Shown: positions 57,759 through 64,000 of the stretch, one piece after another
Position numbering within the stretch: the first letter of the stretch is position 1
Layout: the number at the start of each line of letters is the position of its first letter
Assembly: GCA_022496185.1 (NCBI GenBank)
Contig: WTXG01000010.1
Span: 62,001-126,000 of the forward strand
Direction: 5' to 3'
DNA from: Multifurca ochricompacta
Taxonomy: Eukaryota > Basidiomycota > Agaricomycetes > Russulales > Russulaceae
Length of the DNA stretch: 64,000 nucleotides
Notes under the pieces: model-generated
The model's database searches: none
Told to the model about the DNA's origin: nothing
Seen by the model: the letters and a program-made list of their open reading frames with translations, nothing else
Program-made: the position numbers and the translations under genes

Positions 57759-59480
57759 GAAGAAGGGGGATGATCACGGTCCTGGCGTGGCGCAGCGAGA
57801 GGATTTGATTTGTTTCATGGTATATTAATATAGGCAGAACATCATGCTTTTGCATAGCAGATGCCATCATATAGAGCAGGCTCTTGTTTTATGGTCACCC
57901 TTTTAGAGTATAGGAAGGAAAGGAAAGATAAGAACCGCATGCATGGCATGCTTGATGTAATACTTGACTTGGTAGAAGAGATCACATGGCCCTTGTTAGT
58001 GCTGGACAACTTTTTTTTCTCTCGTTGTCATCCTTTTCTGTGGCCTTTTCTCCATGCCTCACATTCAACTCGGGCGAGGAAACGCTAACCCTCTGACCAT
58101 GTAATGTCAGAGTCTTGCACCGCGATTTGCATAGCCAAGAGCATACCGCTCGAGATCACGGACTTCTCGGCATAGGTGACTCAACTTTTACTGCTCTGTC
58201 ATCCGCGCCGAATGGGTGTTGTACCGCCCCTCGCGGAGACTGTATACGTTTCTTCTACTCACTCACTGGCAATGTATTTCGCGACCGTTGACGTGCTCCT
58301 GTTGTCCAAAAGTCATCCGTGCTAGCGGAAGCTTTTCTAGTTTTAACTTCTCACACGGGGAGTTATGGCCGCCTTATTATCATGTCTCTTACATCCCTTC
58401 TATTCGGAGGTATGAGTGTCATTGGAAGTCGACTATCACCCCACGACACTTCAGCACCGGTTTTTATTCTCGCATTCATTAATCTCATTCAAAACGTCCG
58501 CCCTCTCAAACAGTTCGCTCTAGGAGAAGTGCGTCGCGAACGTTATATGTGAACAACATCATAAGCCTCGAATAGGTGCATGCGTTCTCCGCCCCGCCTC
58601 GCAAAAGGAATCCTATTCCTATTTTAGACAAGGTGGGGCCGCCCCTGATGCTTTTATCTCCGTCGAAAAAATGTTCCCGCCTATCGTCCCAAGCACCCAA
58701 AGATGTCACATGATTAAATGTCTTTGCTATTCCACTAATTCCACCGACGAGGCCGCCATTGTCCCGCGCATTTGGGTCAAACAATGCGCTGTCAATGGTC
58801 TGGTACCTCGGATAGATGTAGAGTATCGAGGAGATATTGGTCCTTCACTGGGAGCTCATCGGGTCGGATGCTTCGGGAAATCACTCAAAACATGTTGTTT
58901 CTACCTTGTGGTGTTCGGGCCCTACTCCCTGTGATCTTTGAACCAATCCAATTTTGCCTCGAACTCGCTCAAAGGCTCATTCTTCACTTTAAATGTCCAC
59001 CCATAACAATGATAAAGAGGTAACAGTTCATCTTCATCGGGGGACATCGGGAATCTGGAATTAGCTTCAGGTTTGGTCACGCTATCTGGGCATAATCGCC
59101 ACTGCACCTATCACGGCTCACTGTTTCCCATTGGATTTCAAGGGGAAGGAGAGTTGTAGGAATACTTGCTTTTGGTAAAGGGAAAATAAAAACTTTGGCA
59201 AAGCGCAACTGCCTCATATCGCAAATACAAGGGCGCTGGGAGGCCAAGAACTTTGGTGAAGATGCCATCATTCAGCACTCATTTAAATACTGCGTCACGC
59301 GGGCAGCTATCATTACCAACCCATTGCTAATCTCCATTCCCATCCCTTATTTCCACCCCAGACGACCCCTATGGGTGTGCAAACAAGCTGAAATTTCAAC
59401 TATTCTAAGCGCAATTAGCACCACTTCTTAGTACAAAGTGATGGCTAGACATGACAGGAAGACGTCACATAAAAAGGGCT
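57759..59480. other. Intergenic, no supported gene
   Basis: About 1.7 kb between convergent gene ends. Minus-strand ORFs near 58922-59107 (ending DWFKDHRE) and 58506-58784 look mildly protein-like but have no family likeness and no clear start or splice partner. I leave them out. Confidence 0.4.
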
Positions 59481-62400
59481 TCAGTGCATCAACGAACCAC
59501 GTGGCTTCCTCAACGATTCTGCAATGTCTAAGAATGCCTCTGTTAGCCGCACCTGGGAGATGTTAGCATTTCATGGGACATGTCTGTTTCTGTACGAAAG
59601 AAATCACTCACCGTATCCAGCGCGGTGGCGAAAGAGGAAGGAGCAGTCGCTGCTGTTGTCATTAAGGGGTTACGAGGAGCCCTGTTCTGTATATCTAGAG
59701 CTTGCTCCGCCATCCTGCGGAGGGTAGAAGTCGAGGCGTCGTCGCCAAATGACACAGAATGAAAAGATAGCGGTTTCCTAGCAAATAATCAGAAATCAAA
59801 TTGGACAAGGAGAAAGTGACTTACCCATGCCGCATGGCCGCGTGACAGAGTTCTTCGACTGTCTCGTCAGATACTGATGATTCGCCATCGGAAAGGAAGA
59901 TCATAACCGGCAATCTGAGTTTCACGTCACGTAAGAAATGAAACCAAATAGTGAAACCAGGATTGGAGTTACGTGCCTTTCTGTGCTCCAATTCTCTACC
60001 ATTACGGTTTGCCCAGCGGAAAGGGCTACATCGAAATCGGTTCCACCACTGGGCTTCTTGGTCAACATAGAATCCAGCAGTTGATCAGGGGAACTCGTGA
60101 AGTCGTTGACCAATACGTTTTCTGTCGAGTCGTTGAAGAGGACTACGCTGTATGCATCGCGTCGTGCACCAAGTATCCATTGACCGGGAGTTCCAATCAC
60201 GTTGCGGGAAGGCCAGAAGTTGTATAGGGCTGAATAGACTGCGTCAAGCCCGAGTCGTGCGCCCAATGACTGTTGTCCAATAAGAGCGGCATGACGAGCA
60301 GACCAGAAACTGTATAAAGCTGAATAGACCGCGCCAAGCCTGTTATTGGCGTTCCCCTGGATTCTATTTGTTGCAGGCGAATCAGCCAAGGGTTTGCGGT
60401 CAGAGGAAGACATGGACAAGGATCTGAAATGCAAGTATAAGATACAACGCCCGTCGACTGACATTACTTTACCTATCAATAACAAATATTCTACAAAGGT
60501 GAGGATGTTAGCAAGTTAAGCAGCAGGACAGGTATAGGCTTACACGTGGAATGCTTGCTGCATCATGGTGGGGTTCTTGCACTCAAACAAATGGCCATCA
60601 TTGGATATATAACCACGGCCGCTAACAGGATCGCCGGGGTTTTGGGGCGGATGAAATATGGGCAATTTGCAGTAAGAGGGCTGCTCCGAGTGTTCCGGTC
60701 CTGTGTACATGTGGTGTAAGTCATGGGGGCGCAGCAATCTCTGGGCAGTTAGCATACCTGAACACATGGCATCGCTACGACAGATGTCAACGAATAATTG
60801 TGCTTCGAACATGTAACATACCATTTCGCAAAATTCATTTGTTCATCACGAGTGTACGGATCTGGTTGCAAAATATTAACACGCGCCCGAGAAAAGGTAA
60901 GAAGTATCCAACCCTTGAACCCTATAAGCAGAGTCTTAGCCTGAATCTGACCTAGAGAGGAGGATACAAAAGCATACCCATCCTGCGCCAGTAGAGGCCG
61001 TGACTAACAGCATCCTTAGGCTTGTCTGGGCTCGGCACCATCCTTGTCCTCATGTGTTGTATCTCGGCCCCAGAACAAGGCATGTCCTCCTCAGAGCGGC
61101 AATAATCAATATGAACATGTCTACCCATCGACGAACAGACGAGATTGCACATCATAGGGGCTCCTTCGTCATTAGAGGAAAACCTGCGATCCCCCAATTC
61201 AATACTTGTCTCGTCAGATCCTTCGATAGCCCAGCGAGTCTGCGTCATAGAACCGTGACTCGTTTCGTGCTCTTGCTGGATGTGGCCTAAATTCCATCAA
61301 TAAAAATGCGTAAGCTTCTGCAGTTTTTGGTAAATCAGACTCTTACCAAGCGGTAAAGTGCAAAAATAACCACAATTTTTGCAACTATGTTATTTCAGTA
61401 TCCTTTATTTTAGCACAAAGCATGCTACGAAATCACACACCGAGTCTCACAGAAGTGAAAAGGCTTTTCTTCCTTTCCGTGGATGTGGGGACCCTCATGC
61501 TCCATTTGCTCTGGCTGAATAGTCTTGATGCACTGCAGCCGCTTCGCAACTGCTTCTTTGTCAGAGCAACATCGGTAACACGACCTCGAACAAACCTTGT
61601 GAATACTATACAAGAATCAATATGAGATGAGAATCGACTCCCCATTGGCCAATGTTCGATTACCTTTGTATATTGAAATGTGTCATGTTTCCCAGTGAAG
61701 GTGGCCTCAATGGACAGGGGTGCCGTGTCAATTTGACATATTCCTGGAGCTGAACATAGTGCGGAACAGGGATGCGATTCTCTAGTGGGCCAATTTTTCA
61801 GTTTGGATGCCCCCTCGGAGTAGAAACGATACAGACCCGCACAAATGACGCACCCCGGGCTCAAGCCCATGCAGGTGTGGTTGGATACAAAGGCGCTTAC
61901 AAAGGTCACACGTCGCTGCGCACGTCCTCATACCACAGGAATGACTGTCATGATCTCGATCACTGTAGAGAGTCTGGTTAAGGGGTAAGAGTGAATGGAT
62001 AGGAAATAAACGTGCCTGGGAATGTTACAGCTCTCGGGGCAGGAATATGTCTTTCCACCTGGTAGTTTTACTTCCTGGAGGGCACAGGGCTAGAGATGCC
62101 ATGCGTCCGTGAATGAGACACACCCGTGACTCTTGAAGTCAACTCATACCTCGCCGCACATGTGCACAAGCGCCGAGCATGTGTGCTCTCCTGCCAAGTG
62201 CCCCGCAACCTGAGAAAGTGTGAACACATGTGACTAAACGGGATACCAATGAGCTTACTTTTGTGCAATCTTCTAAACACCCTCGCTTTCCTGACAACTT
62301 GCAAGGTTCGCCACATAAGTGAGCATTGACGACGCAGCTGCGTACTCTGAGAAAATCGGACTGTTAACAAAACCGCCTGACGTACACATGATCCCCAGGG

Positions 62401-64000
62401 TGTCCGGCGCTGCAATTTCTTCAGCTGACAGGCATTAGGAGAGGGCAAATAACGTACGTTGTGCCGCAAGGCTTGTTATCGTCCTTACAGAACGCACAGT
62501 TGTGTACGCACTTATGAATAGTTTGACAGTTGTGGCCACCCTCGTGCAAGCGACTACGGACACAAAGGAGATGACACGACGCGCACTGAGCTCTGCATAG
62601 TTGTGCATTTGCTCTCATCTCGATGACCATATTATCGAATCGTCGGCGTAGATCTTCTATGGTAGCATGGCCAGCCTGGAATCGTTCTAAATTGGATTCT
62701 AACCAGAGTCGAACATGGTTGACACGCTGGTCAATTAATCCGTTGATATATGACGCGAGGTTTGACGTCCAACGAGAGTCATGCATGAATTGCCGTGGTA
62801 CACTTGGGCACCAGGACTTTCGTAGAGCATCGAGGCGCATCTCAACATCAGCTGGTGGAATTTGCTCACGCTCAGCGATGGCAAAGCGTGTCGCGGTATC
62901 AGCTGCCTCCACTATAAGGTCGGTGTCAAAAATCTAATACTTTATCAGACGCTCTCGTAATGATTAGGGTTGACAAGTTACGGAACCTTTAGGGGTACGG
63001 GATCAGGGTCGAAATCGGAGAACCCAGTGGCCAGTGCGATCGGGAGGAGGGTGGAGAGCATTCTAGCACGATGATCGATCATCGTCTCTGGTGGGAAGAT
63101 TAAGCACGACAAATGGAAAGAAAGCTGAGGTACCAACGAGAGAGCGATCCCCAGTCATTGGCCTATCGGAAGACGTCAATTCACAGTACTCATAAGCCGG
63201 TGAAACATGCCTTCAGCTTCGCCATCAGCGCTTTGATCGTATAAAGGAATTCGCCTGCTGTTGGGTGCGAGGTATTCTGTGCATCCAGTCGTTTCTTAAG
63301 TATGGAGAATAACTTGTAGAACTCCTTTGATTCGATTACTGGCCACGGTATGATGTCTAGCTTCCCACGGTGAAGGCGTGAGATGAAGTTCGCATTTTGC
63401 TCTTGTTGCACGATCTTCTGGAATTTGAGAGAAAACCTGACAACCGCAACATTCACCGATAAATATTAACACTATTATACGAAATCTTACTCGCGGGTAA
63501 TTTCCACTTTGTCAGCATCCACAACATCCTAAGAACCAAGTCATATTACGTGAGGACCATTATAAATAGAGGCCTGCCTTGATGATAATGACAAGCGTGG
63601 ATCGAAAGAGAGACGGGTTGGCTGCTGGGTCCAGGACAGATGCACTGGACTGGAATGATTGAAAGAGCCCACTGATGTCTCGACTAAATGCAAAGTTGTT
63701 GCGGAAAAGGACCTACTGAATATTAGAAGGCGTCACAATCAGAACATGGTCAACGTACGAGATTCGATATTGCCGTGTTGAATAACACGAGGAGCGTGTC
63801 CTCCTGCAGAGACCGTTCAACGCTATCCACGCCTGCAGTCTTGTCAGTAAATCAAGTCTGATAACTTTGAGTGAAGTGAACCGACCTTCAAAGTCAAGTG
63901 CTACTATGAGCTCTGCGTCTGTGGGTGTTACGGACATCCATACACCCTCTGTATACCTCAGTTCAGTCCTAAATGACTAAAAAGCGTGCAACGACACCTG
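59481..64000 (-). CDS. Large GTPase-like / Cys-rich / vWA-domain protein, C-terminal part (runs off right edge)
   Basis: The minus-strand gene enters from the right edge. Order: a GTPase-like part (LIVALDFEGVDSVERSLQED, resembling the DxEG switch of VLIG-type giant GTPases; then LLVLFNTAISNL, LVIIIKDVVDADK, LDIIPWPVIESKEFY); a helical part (EAADTATRFAIAEREQ); several Cys/His-rich clusters that look zinc-binding (CRAQCASCHLLC, HKCVHNCAFC, CGEPCK, HTCSALVHMCGE, SHPCSALCSAPGIC, CSRSCYRCC); QMEHEGPHIH; and a vWA domain with MIDAS VIFVIDRSLSMS, the fold strand YSVVLFNDSTENVL, GGTDFDVAL and VMIFLSDGESSVSDE. The end (VRLTEAFLDIAESL) stops at 59481. I know this layout as a multi-copy Agaricomycete family without a described function. 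At least four introns seem to start with GC. The G1 P-loop lies beyond the window. Two exon joins in the Cys-rich part (about 61800-61910) are unresolved. Confidence 0.8.

Noticed and set aside
58506..59271. Minus-strand ORFs that look mildly protein-like
   Set aside because: No start, splice or family support.

Overview
The window is nuclear DNA of a filamentous basidiomycete, most likely an Agaricomycete. Genes are split by many short introns (about 45-90 nt) with GT..AG ends and CTAAC/CTGAC-like branch sites. Several families are ones known mainly from mushroom-forming fungi. No rRNA, tRNA, CRISPR or bacterial-style operon was seen. Most reading frames only make sense after splicing, so the calls below rest on exon joins made by eye.

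Layout. 1-8.4 kb: 5' half of a RecQ helicase running off the left edge, COPII coat gene SEC31, and a UbiA-type prenyltransferase. 11-15 kb: GPN2-type GTPase and an Arb1-like Argonaute-chaperone protein, both on the minus strand. 15-33 kb is gene-poor. It holds a very small secreted peptide precursor with two KR-preceded repeats (16.6 kb), a glutathione S-transferase, a Ser-rich single-pass membrane protein and a Crinkler (CRN)-type protein with a C-terminal kinase-like domain (26.3 kb). 33-35 kb: a frame-broken Ser/Pro-rich membrane-protein gene. 35.8-43 kb: mitochondrial carrier (FAD/folate type), thymine-DNA glycosylase, and two proteins I do not recognise. 43.3-48.3 kb: two closely related MFS transporters arranged head to head. 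49-55 kb: ATG18, an EZH/KMT6-like CXC-SET histone methyltransferase and the NF-YB/HAP3 CCAAT-factor subunit. 56-58 kb: an unrecognised protein with an internal duplication. 59.5-64 kb: the C-terminal part of a large GTPase / Cys-rich / von Willebrand A protein running off the right edge.

The genes do not form one pathway. Housekeeping genes (SEC31, GPN2, ATG18, HAP3, carrier, TDG, RecQ) alternate with accessory ones (CRN, secreted peptide precursor, MFS pair, vWA-GTPase). The accessory items are the best candidates for new biology, above all the hidden 51-residue peptide precursor and the vWA-GTPase protein.

Several otherwise well-conserved genes (SEC31 twice, GST, carrier) each show a one-base frame slip, mostly in or next to a short homopolymer run. 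This suggests uncorrected indels in the assembly at least as much as gene decay.
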